A stretch of DNA of 64,000 nucleotides, taken from Sporosarcina jiandibaonis (GTDB lineage Bacteria; Bacillota; Bacilli; Bacillales_A; Planococcaceae). Position numbers and translations under genes: made by a program. Where the stretch lies: NCBI RefSeq assembly GCF_013184495.1, contig NZ_JAAOIY010000001.1:744001-808000 (forward strand). The letters run 5' to 3'. Positions 1-8,810 of the stretch are shown piece by piece. Each line of letters begins with the position of its first letter. Within the stretch, counting starts at the first letter, position 1. The notes under the pieces are model-generated. The model ran no database searches, was not told the DNA's origin, and saw nothing but the letters and a program-made list of their open reading frames with translations.

Positions 1-150
1 AATCGTCTCCTTTAGTTTTTATAGCGTGATTACGGACACGCCAACCGAGATATTGGATCACCGAACCTTCCCCGGCAAATCGCCGCATGTTTTTAATACA
101 TACTCCGACAAAGTAGGTTCACCCCTTTCAAGGCATATAAAAAAGCACCC
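1..150 (-). other. Intergenic leader before the next head gene (left edge)
   Basis: Between the stop of the zinc-ribbon gene and the left edge there is no clear complete gene on the minus strand. An AAGGAGA ribosome site at about 7-13 points off the left edge, so the next head gene (by family order probably a scaffold protein) should start within a few bases outside the window. A minus-strand frame from an ATG near 87 stays open to the edge but lacks a ribosome site, so I do not call it. Confidence 0.5.
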
Positions 151-162
151 TCATTTGGATGC
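137..162 (-). terminator. Intrinsic terminator inside the late operon
   Basis: On the minus strand GCATCC and GGGTGC (arms 157-162 and 145-150) form a 6-bp stem with one G-U pair and a 6-base loop, followed by a run of Ts. It overlaps the stop codon of the preceding gene. Because more late genes follow, it may lower rather than end transcription. Confidence 0.6.
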
Positions 163-489
163 TATCTTCGCCTTCAAATTATCAACAAGCGCTTTAAGTT
201 CTCGTTCTTTTTGTCCGATGAATGTAATCTTTTCGTCGTATACTTCACCGAAACATTTTCCAGCTGTCCAATCTTTGGCAACTTGATTTAATTCCTCACG
301 ATACTTTCGCATGTCGCGTTGCCTTTTACGAATCTCTTGATCCGTAACGTGCGAACTGTAACGCGTTTTACAATGAGGACAAAAGAAAAAGTGTTCGATG
401 ACGCTTACACCGTGTTTCTTTTTACGTAGTTTGATGTTGAACTTCTTATTGCACCGTTCGTTATTGCATGTAAGGTCACTCATCGTCAT
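151..489 (-). CDS. Zinc-ribbon phage protein of unknown function
   Basis: A 112-residue protein with two cysteine pairs near the N-terminus (a C-x4-C pair at about 8-13 and CPHC at about 37-40) that could bind one zinc ion. The second half is charged and helical, possibly a coiled coil. Its start overlaps the end of the minor capsid gene by four bases, so the two are translationally coupled. I do not recognise a named family. Its place between the minor capsid gene and the expected scaffold gene suggests a head-assembly or early-injection role, but nothing in the sequence proves this. Confidence 0.7.
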   Translation of the reverse strand: MTMSDLTCNNERCNKKFNIKLRKKKHGVSVIEHFFFCPHCKTRYSSHVTDQEIRKRQRDMRKYREELNQVAKDWTAGKCFGEVYDEKITFIGQKERELKALVDNLKAKIASK

Positions 490-1523
490 TCACCTTCCTT
501 AATCTTAGCCCCGACTTTTCGGTAATCATTCTGCAAATCTTTATACAAACTAGTATTCCGCGCTTTGTGACTTGCGAATGTCTTTAAGTCAGGTGCATCT
601 GGCACACGTGATTTGTAACGGATCCACTGCTTTCGAGTTTCGTTCTGTTTGGATTTCTTCCGCTGCATTTCGTTGTACTTTCGAATATTTGCTTCAGTTC
701 GATTGTCTGTGAATGGTCGATTTGATTCCGTGAGCATCAATGCCACGTCCGCTTCGTCTTGGTAGTCGATATTCCAAGGATAAGCGTTATGAACGCAATG
801 ACTGTGATACGGTGGGCGTTGATCCAGTACAGGGAACCGCTTATCCTTGCCGCTTATGCTGTATACCCTGCCTTGATACTGCGCACAATAAGAACAGGTA
901 ATACCCACGCTGTTGACGTAAACTAAATCTTGTCCGTTATCGATTGCGCGATTAATCGCACCATCAACATGCGCCTTCCTTTGGTGATAATGAATTGAAC
1001 CGGACATATACGCTTCAACAGGCACGTTTGCGCCGTTCTTAGTGATAATTCCCGTAATGCCACGTTCAGTCGCTTCTGCAATCGCTCGTTTCGTTGCTTC
1101 TTTGCGTGTGAGCCCTTCAACTAACGAGCCTGTATTTGCTTGTTTAACGATTCCTTCTATTCGTTTCTTAACGTCGTTTGACATATGATCCGTCGCTTCA
1201 AGGATGGAGTAAAACGCTTCATCAACGATGTTCTGAACCGCTTCTTTATGAATACGTGATTTGAACGTAGCGTTTACACCTTTCTTGCCTTTCACTCGCA
1301 TTTCATTGGCAGCAACATCCGAACCCTTCTTGTATGAACCTTCGATGATTTGCAACAACTTCTTCGCGCTATCAGTTTGAACAGTCGCGATGATTGCGGC
1401 GACGCTTGCCAACATTTGTTGCTGCCTTCGCGTCGAAATATTATCGTTGGCCCGTATCAACTCCAGGATTGACTGACTAGAATCTGCGAATAGCTTGATA
1501 AACGCTTCAACATCTTTATCCAC
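486..1523 (-). CDS. Phage minor capsid protein 2 family (head morphogenesis)
   Basis: A 345-residue protein resembling the minor capsid 2 family that follows the portal gene in many Gram-positive siphoviruses. Such proteins join procapsids in low copy number. The diagnostic central block is seen at about residues 205-250: a CSYC pair, a glycine/tyrosine-rich turn, a PPYHSHC segment and a following tryptophan, a likely metal-binding fold. The start is GTG, preceded by GGCGGTG at good spacing. It sits two bases after the portal stop and overlaps the next gene by four bases. Confidence 0.85.
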   Translation of the reverse strand: MDKDVEAFIKLFADSSQSILELIRANDNISTRRQQQMLASVAAIIATVQTDSAKKLLQIIEGSYKKGSDVAANEMRVKGKKGVNATFKSRIHKEAVQNIVDEAFYSILEATDHMSNDVKKRIEGIVKQANTGSLVEGLTRKEATKRAIAEATERGITGIITKNGANVPVEAYMSGSIHYHQRKAHVDGAINRAIDNGQDLVYVNSVGITCSYCAQYQGRVYSISGKDKRFPVLDQRPPYHSHCVHNAYPWNIDYQDEADVALMLTESNRPFTDNRTEANIRKYNEMQRKKSKQNETRKQWIRYKSRVPDAPDLKTFASHKARNTSLYKDLQNDYRKVGAKIKEGE

Positions 1524-1525
1524 TC

Positions 1526-3049
1526 TTATTCACCGCCGATGGTCGTTCTTGGTGGTTGCACGTACGCTGGATTGAAGGAGTCTAGCGCTTTTCCTTCAAG
1601 TATCTTCTCAACTTCTTCTTGTATCGCATCCTCCGACCAATCCGGATGTAGATTGCGAACCGTAACTTCAAGCGACTGCACACCGTCAGTATATTTCTTG
1701 GATTCTTCTTCGTCTGTTTCTGCATCAGCTTTCGGCAACATCCCCGTCCATTCGACGATAGGGTCTTTTACGTCGAAATCTGTCCCACTTGCATGATTTT
1801 CCAAAATGGTACATTTTCTGATAGCGCCTTTTATCGCATGATCGAACTTCTCTCGAATCGCTTCGGCCTTAATAACCGACTGAATCCACTCATAAAGGAT
1901 AGCTTTCGCGGATAGTCCACCACTTGAACCACCAAGACCGACCGCCGTTGATGCCGTCTTACTAATCGCCATCATGTAATCAATCAGCCTGGTGACATGC
2001 TCAAATGATTGGGCAGTCTGTGCATCCCAAGTAATGTACATCGGGACCGCGCCGTTCTTCTCGTCATAGCTAACAACTTCAAGATCGGCATTGCGTACAA
2101 ATCGACTGCCATAATCATTATTGTTTTTAGTTGCAACTGAATCATAAAGCGCACGCGGGATTGCAAGCTTTGGTTTACCATGCTGTTCAAACACTACTGA
2201 ATCGCGTGTGATGGTCCAGTTGATTTCTTCTTGAATCATGTCCACGTTGCGCAGTGAAGAACGTCCACGCGGCACGATAAGCGTTTCATCGTTGGGGACA
2301 TAGCCGCACATGAGTTCATTGACGTTTTCCAGTTCATCAAATTCAATGATTTCTTCGTTGTAAAGCGAATTATATTCAACTAGATCCATTCGCTTGTCGA
2401 CAGCATCGTTGTTCATGATATAGACTTGGTTCTCGATTGTTAATTTGCCATCCTCCAAGCGCTGTCGCTCGACTCGTAAGTACTCCTTATCCTCGTCTCT
2501 TGTTTCAATCCACGTCACATCAGCGCCCATACCATCGTCATGCGGAAAGTATAAGTCAGCAAGCAACCATTCGAACCAAACACCTTTAGATTCGTTCCTG
2601 CGCACTCGGTAAGCTACGCCACCATCGACTTGGTGTTGAGTGATTGCCGACCATAACGCACTCTTTGTATTCGATACCCTCGCCACCAACATGATAAATT
2701 CAAGGTATGCCGTATCGGTTTCATCATCGGCGGAAATACTACCGAGCGACCGATTGATTAAATCCGCTGGCAATTCTGCAATAGCAGCAGACAAATTCAC
2801 GATGACATAATGATTTACTGGATCTTGTGTCGCCAATTTAGATAGCCGTCTGGATATCCGATAGTTCGCGTTTGTTCTGTGTAACTTGCGTTTATATTCG
2901 TTATTATTGCCCTGCGTCGTCATCTGCCCTGAACGCGAAAATATATCTTGATGATCCCCGTCATATAAATGTCGGAAGTATTGCATGTATTCATGTTCCG
3001 CATCGAATGGAGCAGGTGGGAACTTTTGTTTTTCGTATATGATTGTCAT
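1526..3049 (-). CDS. Phage portal protein (SPP1 gp6-like)
   Basis: A 507-residue portal protein, the dodecameric ring through which DNA enters and leaves the capsid. Length and composition fit SPP1 gp6-type portals: an acidic C-terminus, a central region with conserved Tyr/Trp, and a VGLGGSSGG stretch near residue 395. The reading frame is open further upstream into the terminase gene, but GGAGG at 3,060-3,065 lies ten bases before the ATG at 3,049, which fixes the start. It lies between terL and the minor capsid gene, the standard order. Confidence 0.9.
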   Translation of the reverse strand: MTIIYEKQKFPPAPFDAEHEYMQYFRHLYDGDHQDIFSRSGQMTTQGNNNEYKRKLHRTNANYRISRRLSKLATQDPVNHYVIVNLSAAIAELPADLINRSLGSISADDETDTAYLEFIMLVARVSNTKSALWSAITQHQVDGGVAYRVRRNESKGVWFEWLLADLYFPHDDGMGADVTWIETRDEDKEYLRVERQRLEDGKLTIENQVYIMNNDAVDKRMDLVEYNSLYNEEIIEFDELENVNELMCGYVPNDETLIVPRGRSSLRNVDMIQEEINWTITRDSVVFEQHGKPKLAIPRALYDSVATKNNNDYGSRFVRNADLEVVSYDEKNGAVPMYITWDAQTAQSFEHVTRLIDYMMAISKTASTAVGLGGSSGGLSAKAILYEWIQSVIKAEAIREKFDHAIKGAIRKCTILENHASGTDFDVKDPIVEWTGMLPKADAETDEEESKKYTDGVQSLEVTVRNLHPDWSEDAIQEEVEKILEGKALDSFNPAYVQPPRTTIGGE

Positions 3050-3068
3050 TTTTATTACATTCCTCCTT

Positions 3069-4352
3069 CTACCATCCGATTGGTCTTTGGTTCGTGAACG
3101 GCAATTCTCCACCAACGCCACTATGAATCGCATACCGCAACGCATCTAAACAGTGGTCATGGTCTTTAACTGGCTTATCCTCTCCGCGTTCTTGGGCTTT
3201 TTTGTCCCAAATATAAGATGAGAATTCGCGTATTGTTTCTTTACAGTCTTCATGGATGAATAATCTTTGTTCTTCTAGCAAATTCGCCACGCTTTGAATC
3301 CCATCAAGAACGTCGTTGTTTGCTTGCAATGGATATATTCCGTCTTCTTCAAGTTGCGCAATCAAAGGTGTTGCCGATGGATCCACGTAAATAGATGCGT
3401 GTGTCTGGCCCATGAATTCTTTCAAATCTCTTGAATAAGTACTAACTGTTTTTTGTTTGCTTTGTTCACGGCCATTATAAAAATATTCTTTCAGGACATA
3501 GTACTCGTTACCAACTTCACCAATTAACAAGAATGTCGTCGGGTTGTTGGTTCCAAAGTCAATGCCGATAAAGTAACGGCCAATGCGATGCGGTATTTCC
3601 CTAAACGTGTGTGCTTCTTCGTTGAACATGTCATATATAATTCCCTCTGCCAATACCCATAAGCCGAGTATGTATCGCTGAAAGAATACACCCGAAAACA
3701 TACGCCTGAATCGGTCCTTCACTCGTTCAGATAGCGACATGTTATCATCTAGCGTGAAATGCAAGACAAGTATCTTCTTTTCTTTCGCCTTGTCGATGAA
3801 TTCCTTTTTAAACCAATGATACGGACCATTAGGGTTACAATTGAGAAACACTTTAGCGCTTTGCTCACCGGTTTCAGCAGAACAACGACCGATTGCCTGG
3901 TCAACGAATGAACGAGGAAATAATGCAACCTCATCGAGATATGCGCCTGCAGCTGTCAAACCTTGTAACGTGTCCTGGCTTGCTTCGTTGCTTGCTCCAA
4001 ACAAATAGTAAGTGTTTGTGCCAATGATGATATGCGGATCTCCGGAACGATGATAATGGTAGTCGATTCCTTTGGCGGTCAGTATCTGAAACATCGGCTC
4101 GAGCACGTTACGCTTTAATGCGCCCATCGACTTTCCGGCAAGTATAAAGTTCTGGTCTTTATGTTTCGCTAATGACCAAGTAATGAATGAATCAATCATT
4201 GCTATGGTTTTACCCGAACGAATTGCACCATGACAAATTATCATATCGTAATTCTTATAAGGGCTCTTGTCTGTCCACCACATCAATAATTTCTTTTGTT
4301 TATTGCTAAATGGCTGAAATCTAAATGATGTATTTCTTTTACGCTTCCGCAT
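3069..4352 (-). CDS. terL: Terminase large subunit
   Basis: A 427-residue ATPase-nuclease motor that packages DNA. The Walker A-like GAIRSGKT is near residues 42-49. The Walker B-like AYLDEV is near 136-141. A C-terminal RNase H-like nuclease is suggested by GIDFGTNNP near residue 253 and a late [11 protein letters not shown] segment. Family length is normal. The start overlaps the end of the small subunit gene by 14 bases, so the two are coupled. Confidence 0.95.
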   Translation of the reverse strand: MRKRKRNTSFRFQPFSNKQKKLLMWWTDKSPYKNYDMIICHGAIRSGKTIAMIDSFITWSLAKHKDQNFILAGKSMGALKRNVLEPMFQILTAKGIDYHYHRSGDPHIIIGTNTYYLFGASNEASQDTLQGLTAAGAYLDEVALFPRSFVDQAIGRCSAETGEQSAKVFLNCNPNGPYHWFKKEFIDKAKEKKILVLHFTLDDNMSLSERVKDRFRRMFSGVFFQRYILGLWVLAEGIIYDMFNEEAHTFREIPHRIGRYFIGIDFGTNNPTTFLLIGEVGNEYYVLKEYFYNGREQSKQKTVSTYSRDLKEFMGQTHASIYVDPSATPLIAQLEEDGIYPLQANNDVLDGIQSVANLLEEQRLFIHEDCKETIREFSSYIWDKKAQERGEDKPVKDHDHCLDALRYAIHSGVGGELPFTNQRPIGW

Positions 4353-5193
4353 CGTCTGTCACCTCGTCGGCAAATACATCTTCGACCTGGGCGTTCAATG
4401 CTTCTTCATAACTGCTGCCTTGTTCATGTGCATCGCCTTCTGTATCGCCGCGCATGTTGCCGAGTTCTAATTGAGTTTTCTCGACGTTCAGTTGCATTTG
4501 TTCAAGTCTCAACCTTCGTTCGTCGTCATCGTGGCTTATCTCGCAAAAATGTTTAATAAGTGAACGCAATTCACCCATCGCCCTGCTTTGCGCATTCATG
4601 AAGTTTGCATGCTTATCCCAAGCGAATTGAAATTCCCATTCCCGTTCATCGCCGAACATTCCAGGCTTTTGTTTCTTCAATACCTTTGTGATATCGTCCC
4701 TATCTTCGACGTACATGATTCGTTGCGCTCGTATGATAGCAGCATACTGAATTTGTATTTGGTCGTAGATTAGATCGGCGGGCGAACGTTCTTCCATTTG
4801 CTCCATGATTTCTAACGTGTCTTCTGGAAGGTATTTCGAAAATAGCCCATGAGTGACTGCTGCGCTGTTTCGTTTTGTAAACTGTCGAACCGGGTTCGGG
4901 TTGCCGCTCCTGTTCTTCTGTTTCTTTTTCTTGCCCTTAGATGATGATTTATTTTTTCGAGCCGATGCACTTGAGTTCTTTTCGGTTGCAACCTTCACAT
5001 TTTTTGTAGCTGCATCCTTTTGTTTGGTTGCATCCTTTTTAGATGCACCTCTTAACCATTCATTTCCGCTTTTAGTATCTCTACTTTTACGGCTCTTTAG
5101 TGTCCCGAGTGGCACACTGTGTTTTTCCGCTAATGCAGCAAGCGTTATTTTTGTTGTTTCCCATTCTCTTTGTATTTCCTCCCAGTTTGTCAC
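4339..5193 (-). CDS. terS: Terminase small subunit (PBSX/YqaS-type)
   Basis: A 284-residue protein with an N-terminal helix-turn-helix (about residues 14-36: [20 protein letters not shown]) typical of PBSX-type small terminases that recognise the packaging site. A long Lys/Ser-rich low-complexity linker follows at about 50-95, then a conserved helical domain and an acidic C-terminus that may contact the large subunit. The start is GTG with GGTGG about 12 bases upstream. An in-frame stop immediately upstream excludes a longer protein. Confidence 0.88.
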   Translation of the reverse strand: MTNWEEIQREWETTKITLAALAEKHSVPLGTLKSRKSRDTKSGNEWLRGASKKDATKQKDAATKNVKVATEKNSSASARKNKSSSKGKKKKQKNRSGNPNPVRQFTKRNSAAVTHGLFSKYLPEDTLEIMEQMEERSPADLIYDQIQIQYAAIIRAQRIMYVEDRDDITKVLKKQKPGMFGDEREWEFQFAWDKHANFMNAQSRAMGELRSLIKHFCEISHDDDERRLRLEQMQLNVEKTQLELGNMRGDTEGDAHEQGSSYEEALNAQVEDVFADEVTDDAEA

Positions 5194-5235
5194 ATCACAT
5201 CACATCCACCGCCTATATATTTTCTTTATTCGCGT

Positions 5236-5613
5236 TTACTTCCGTTCTGCCGCAATCAATCCGTATGCTATGCTCTCAATCGCTTGTTCTTCAAACGTGC
5301 TGTAAATATCGTTATTGTTTCCGTAATGGTCACTGATAGGCGCAAAGTGAAGGTGTAGCAATTCATGCACTAAATCATTCTCCATATCACGTACGCCTAC
5401 GATATCATTTGGATAATCGATATGATCCAATATATTTATGCTTGCCATTTTCCTGCTTAAAGTCCAATCGACCGCTGCGGATGCATCTTGCATCATGTTT
5501 CTGCTTCTAGCGATTCTTAATTCAATTATCCAGTCTTGCAACCTCAATTTCTCTTGCCAATATGCTAATCGTTCGTTTAGTTGTTCTTCGGTGTAAATGA
5601 CTTCTTTCAGCAT
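5236..5613 (-). CDS. Putative phage zinc metallopeptidase
   Basis: A 125-residue protein with a clear zincin motif HELLH at residues 83-87 and further glutamates about 20 residues later (FEEQAIE), which could supply the third zinc ligand. Similar short proteins occur just upstream of terminase genes in Firmicutes phages; their substrate is not known to me. The start is well supported by AGGTGG seven bases before the ATG. It is the first gene after the long structured leader at 5,648-5,881, so it heads the late operon. Confidence 0.75.
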   Translation of the reverse strand: MLKEVIYTEEQLNERLAYWQEKLRLQDWIIELRIARSRNMMQDASAAVDWTLSRKMASINILDHIDYPNDIVGVRDMENDLVHELLHLHFAPISDHYGNNNDIYSTFEEQAIESIAYGLIAAERK

Positions 5614-5647
5614 TTCAACACCACCTATTTCATGTATGTATTTAACG

Positions 5648-5696
5648 AATTATAAAAGCACCCAAACACCATCGTTCCACGGATGATGCCGGATGC
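5648..5696 (-). terminator. Intrinsic terminator in the late-operon leader
   Basis: On the minus strand GCATCC (5,691-5,696) pairs with GGGTGC (5,658-5,663) around an inner CATCATC/GATGGTG helix, followed by TTTTATAATT. It lies between the late regulator gene and the metallopeptidase/terminase genes, so transcripts from upstream must read through it. Its outer stem repeats the GCATCC/GGGTGC arms of the terminator at 137-162. Confidence 0.65.
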
Positions 5697-5705
5697 TCCT
5701 TCGTG

Positions 5706-5819
5706 TCAAGAACAAGCGTGGTCGCTAACACTGAGTCAATTGGTTCAAGATCGGGAAAGTACACCACGCTCGTCCTGTTTGGAGTTTTTATGATTCAACG
5801 GGATACTCGAACGCATCCC
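5706..5819 (-). ncRNA. Structured leader RNA upstream of late genes
   Basis: Two hairpins are visible in this gene-free stretch: a long imperfect one with arms 5,708-5,722 and 5,763-5,776 (AGCGTGGT against ACCACGCT at its core), and a short GGGAT/ATCCC stem at 5,800-5,819. With the terminator that follows they could form an attenuation or antitermination leader. Identity as a functional RNA is inferred from structure and position only. Confidence 0.4.
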
Positions 5820-5853
5820 CTCTTTAATTCTCCCCTTCATTCACTTCGAGGAG

Positions 5854-5874
5854 TGTAAGACAACTGTAAGACAA
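5854..5874 (-). promoter_or_regulatory. Tandem direct repeat, candidate late-regulator site
   Basis: TGTAAGACAA occurs at 5,854-5,863 and 5,865-5,874, exactly 11 bases apart, one helical turn. It lies seven bases downstream of the stop of the sigma-like late regulator and just before the late leader. Placement suggests the binding site or promoter for that regulator; this is not shown by sequence alone. Confidence 0.45.
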
Positions 5875-5881
5875 GGAAGTT

Positions 5882-6385
5882 TTAACCATCTTTACCAACA
5901 ACGCTTTCAACCTTCTTTAACGCCCGCCTCACATAGACTTGAACAGTTCCCCTAGCGATGCCTAATTCATCTGCAATGTCAGCCATGCTTTTATCTTGTG
6001 CGACGTGCATCAAGTAGCATTCTTCTTCCCGTTTCGATAATTTGCTTAATATATCTTTCAGCATAATCTTTTCGTCTTCCGACAAATATAAATGCTTCTT
6101 GTTAATGTCGTTTTCTTTTAGTTGTTCTGTTATGTCTGGAATAAAATCGACATTCCCATATGTTTTTGTGTGATAAACCGCGTGAATGTGTATGCCGCCT
6201 TGATACATCGGATCCTTGCCTGTTTCCATGAATTTTATATCATCGGTCATGGTTCTTAACATACTGTTGATTTGCTTAATATCATTCGCATAATACGGCA
6301 TATTCACATCCAATTCCCTCGCCTTCTTTGAAAGTTCACGTCGCCATTTTCTGTATTCCGGCAATAGCTCCTCAACCCAATTCAT
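5882..6385 (-). CDS. Sigma-70 region 4-type late transcription regulator
   Basis: A 167-residue protein with a clear C-terminal sigma-70 region 4 helix-turn-helix at about residues 115-160 (LSKREEECYLMH followed by SMADIADELGIARGTVQVYV). There is no region 2, so it is an activator of the ArpU/RinA-like late-gene type rather than a full sigma factor. It is the last early-operon gene before the terminase module, the usual place for a late switch. RBS AGGGGGA sits nine bases before the ATG. Confidence 0.8.
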   Translation of the reverse strand: MNWVEELLPEYRKWRRELSKKARELDVNMPYYANDIKQINSMLRTMTDDIKFMETGKDPMYQGGIHIHAVYHTKTYGNVDFIPDITEQLKENDINKKHLYLSEDEKIMLKDILSKLSKREEECYLMHVAQDKSMADIADELGIARGTVQVYVRRALKKVESVVGKDG

Positions 6386-6409
6386 AAGATGATCCCCCTT
6401 ACCCCTTAA

Positions 6410-6802
6410 CTACGCCGTTACGACTTGTCTAACCAACTCATTTTCCCGTTTCCATTCCATAAATCGCATCGTTCCAATTTGCAATCTCGAACAAATTATC
6501 TTGTCGTTGATTCCCATTTCGTCGAGAACCAGGTATAATTCAACTGTGAAGTCTTCAAACTTCATGCCGTCGAGCTGCCCTAGTAACGCGCTCGTCGGCG
6601 TTTTTACTAGTTCGAGCAATTCCTCGCCTATTCCCGCTATTCGTAGCGATGCCTGGCAATCACACCCGCCACTTTTCAATACTTTGGTTACTGGATAGCA
6701 TTTATTGCATAACTTTGGCGTGAGTTCGTCCAATTCCTGCAACAGTTTAATTCTCCGTACCTTCATCATCAATGAACTTTGTCTGTCCGCTCTGGTTCTC
6801 AT
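6410..6802 (-). CDS. Cysteine-motif phage protein, paralogous to its upstream neighbour
   Basis: A 130-residue protein of unknown function. A CNKC...CDC cysteine cluster lies at about residues 32-50 and a predicted DNA-binding-like helical segment at the C-terminus. The same two blocks, in the same order, occur in the first 120 residues of the gene upstream (6,799-7,731), so the pair arose by duplication. The start overlaps the upstream stop (ATGA). Confidence 0.65.
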   Translation of the reverse strand: MRTRADRQSSLMMKVRRIKLLQELDELTPKLCNKCYPVTKVLKSGGCDCQASLRIAGIGEELLELVKTPTSALLGQLDGMKFEDFTVELYLVLDEMGINDKIICSRLQIGTMRFMEWKRENELVRQVVTA

Positions 6803-7731
6803 GCAATGTCACCCACCCTTTCAACCACTTTCAGCGTATTCTGCATAAGCAACACGTTCAGTTGATTCACACGATCGCTTTCCTCGAGCAATAAATCGAT
6901 GTGTCGCCTCTGCCTTTGATAGCTTTCTTCCAGGTTCTCGTAATCTCTCGCCAACTTCTCATATTCTTCGCGGTCACTCTTAACCTGCGCTTCTAGCTCC
7001 CTCCAATTTCCAGACTGACTTTTCTTTGTTTCTTCCAATTCCTTTGCTAGTTTGTCAACTTGTCCTTGCAATGCTTCGTTGAGTTTTTGCGTTTGATTCA
7101 CGTAATGCTCTGCGGTTTCGAGTTGTTTTTTCGTCGGCAAAGATTTCACTTCTTGATGCATTTCTTCACACTTAACCTTTAGCACCATGTTTTCATTCTG
7201 TAATTCATGATAGTCTGCGAATCTCAATAGTTCTTTAAGTAATTCTTCGTGCTTCTCTTTCAATTGCTTGTATTCCTTTTCAAGCGCTTTATCAAATTCG
7301 CTTTTCGGATGCGCCGGGTACACTGGTTCTGCCACTGTAGGCATCAGCATTTTTGAATCAATCGTTCTTTTCTGTGCTTTAACCAATCCGTTATCATTTT
7401 TCCACTTGTACATTTTGGCCCTGTACCACCCCAACTGATCCATGATGACGTTATCGGACATACTCAATCGCTTGGCATCTTCGTATTTCTCGACCGTGAT
7501 AACCCCATCTTTAAAGCAAACTCCCCCAACTTTTGCTTTTACCACTTCGACCTGCCCCTTTCGTTTTTGGGATATTTTCTTCAATTCCTTGCTGGCATCG
7601 CATCCGCAGTCTGCGTTTTTATCGGCTTTGCACACGTTGCATCTAGCGGCTCTTAGCTTGGCGATCAGTTTCATTTCTTTCATGCGTTCTGCTCGTTCTG
7701 CAACTTCCTGTTGTTCGAATGTTTTAGTCAT
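6799..7731 (-). CDS. Cysteine-motif and coiled-coil phage protein
   Basis: A 310-residue protein of unknown function. Residues 31-45 hold a CNVC...CGC cluster. A helical block ending YKWKNDNGLV follows near 105-117. Residues 150-300 form a long charged coiled coil. The N-terminal third matches the shorter downstream paralogue. It is coupled to both neighbours by ATGA overlaps, within a run of coiled-coil genes between the small membrane proteins and the late regulator. Confidence 0.65.
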   Translation of the reverse strand: MTKTFEQQEVAERAERMKEMKLIAKLRAARCNVCKADKNADCGCDASKELKKISQKRKGQVEVVKAKVGGVCFKDGVITVEKYEDAKRLSMSDNVIMDQLGWYRAKMYKWKNDNGLVKAQKRTIDSKMLMPTVAEPVYPAHPKSEFDKALEKEYKQLKEKHEELLKELLRFADYHELQNENMVLKVKCEEMHQEVKSLPTKKQLETAEHYVNQTQKLNEALQGQVDKLAKELEETKKSQSGNWRELEAQVKSDREEYEKLARDYENLEESYQRQRRHIDLLLEESDRVNQLNVLLMQNTLKVVERVGDIA

Positions 7732-8141
7732 TTCGTCCCCTCCAATGCTTCGCGTGCTAACGTTCTGTAAGTGTGTTCTTTTTCATACGGAGTTTGATTT
7801 AACGGTTTCAATATTTCTTCTAACCCTTTTCGCAATCGCTTGTTTTCGTCTTCTAACGATTTCAGCCGCTTAACTCTATGCGTCGTCACTTCTTTATTAC
7901 TGCGCAGTATTTCTACTAACCTCGAAGATCGTTCAGCTTGTTCGATTAAACCTTTCAGAGTGTCGGCGTAATTCCGAACTACATTTTTGTTCTTTTCATC
8001 GAGATCCGCAACCACTAATGTTTGCCTAAGATCGTGATGCCACTCCTTCGCCTTTTTCAACCGTTCCGCATTCGTTTCATAATTATTCAAACAACACTTG
8101 CATTTTTCTGGATTGATATGACATTCACACGCACTACTCAT
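7728..8141 (-). CDS. Cys-rich N-terminus, coiled-coil phage protein
   Basis: A 137-residue protein with a cysteine/histidine cluster in the first 17 residues (CECH, then CKCC) and a charged helical body at about 60-120 that should form a coiled coil. No family recognised. It overlaps the small gene upstream and the paralogous gene downstream by four bases each. With its neighbours it belongs to a set of metal-binding plus coiled-coil proteins. Confidence 0.6.
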   Translation of the reverse strand: MSSACECHINPEKCKCCLNNYETNAERLKKAKEWHHDLRQTLVVADLDEKNKNVVRNYADTLKGLIEQAERSSRLVEILRSNKEVTTHRVKRLKSLEDENKRLRKGLEEILKPLNQTPYEKEHTYRTLAREALEGTK

Positions 8142-8308
8142 CTTCGCATCCCCACTTTCCGAACTAATCTTGGCTTATTGCACCTAACTTGATTTGGTAG
8201 TTTCTTGTTTTTTGGTTGTAACATTTGTGAAAAGTGCTGTTTGTCTGCCGGATGAACATCCTCGACGTATAACCCATAAACTCCATAAAACTTATACTCA
8301 TTTATCAT
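8138..8308 (-). CDS. Small phage protein, 56 aa
   Basis: A 56-codon frame exactly bridges the gap between two coiled-coil genes. Its ATG overlaps the upstream stop (ATGA at 8,305-8,308) and its TGA overlaps the downstream ATG. GGGAGG lies about seven bases before the start. The product is basic with an aromatic N-terminus (EYKFYGVYGLYVEDVHP). No family recognised; the perfect coupling is the evidence that it is translated. Confidence 0.7.
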   Translation of the reverse strand: MINEYKFYGVYGLYVEDVHPADKQHFSQMLQPKNKKLPNQVRCNKPRLVRKVGMRR

Positions 8309-8673
8309 TCTGCTCCCTCCCTAAACATAATCTGCAAATCAAACTTCACTTGATGCCCCACACGCTCCGAATTAACGAGTGCTTCAATCTTTTTGAGCTT
8401 GTCCTGCAATTCTTCAATCCTTTTAATCTGATGACTGCGGTTCATGATGCTGCCTGTATTGTCATATTTCATTTCGTATACGCGAACCTGTTCTTTCAGT
8501 TGCTCGTTTTCTTGCCTTAACTCATCGATTTGTAGCGTCATCCCATCGACTAACGCGACACCTCTGTTGAGATGCATGTTTAGTTTCTTATTTTCCGTCA
8601 TTGACTTAACATATTTTTTACCCATCAACCGCAACTGATCGGCCTGATGTTGGATGTGCTCTTTATCTGTCAT
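8305..8673 (-). CDS. Coiled-coil phage protein
   Basis: A 122-residue, highly charged protein predicted to be almost wholly helical, with heptad-like Leu/Ile spacing at about 45-110. No known domain is visible. The ATG overlaps the stop of the small membrane protein gene upstream and the stop overlaps the next start. Function unknown; the cluster position is the only clue. Confidence 0.6.
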   Translation of the reverse strand: MTDKEHIQHQADQLRLMGKKYVKSMTENKKLNMHLNRGVALVDGMTLQIDELRQENEQLKEQVRVYEMKYDNTGSIMNRSHQIKRIEELQDKLKKIEALVNSERVGHQVKFDLQIMFREGAE

Positions 8674-8810
8674 TCTTCATCCACCCCTTTAAACTTCTCT
8701 TCTAGGTACGCAATCTCTAAATCTTCGACTCGGTCCTCTAGCCTGTTTATGTTCACCTGTTGCCCGATTAACAAGAATGCCAAGACTAAAATTACTATGA
8801 ACGTCAACAT
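8670..8810 (-). CDS. Small single-span membrane protein, 46 aa
   Basis: A 46-residue frame with one hydrophobic span at about residues 2-16 and an acidic helical tail (RLEDRVEDLEIAYLEEKF). The ATG follows directly after the TGA of the gene upstream and the stop overlaps the next ATG; GGGGGAAA precedes the start. Together with the next gene upstream it makes a pair of tiny inner-membrane proteins. Function unknown. Confidence 0.68.
   Translation of the reverse strand: MLTFIVILVLAFLLIGQQVNINRLEDRVEDLEIAYLEEKFKGVDEE

Noticed and set aside
26..286. Plus-strand frame of 86 codons at the left edge
   Set aside because: It overlaps a better minus-strand gene, lacks a ribosome site and has no conserved-looking features.
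4853..5305. Long plus-strand frame across the small terminase gene
   Set aside because: It is the antisense shadow of the Lys/Ser-rich linker and gives an artificial Phe/Ser/Leu-rich product.
5700..5780. tRNA-like fold in the late leader
   Set aside because: The stem arms give one long hairpin, not a cloverleaf, and T-loop and anticodon landmarks are absent.
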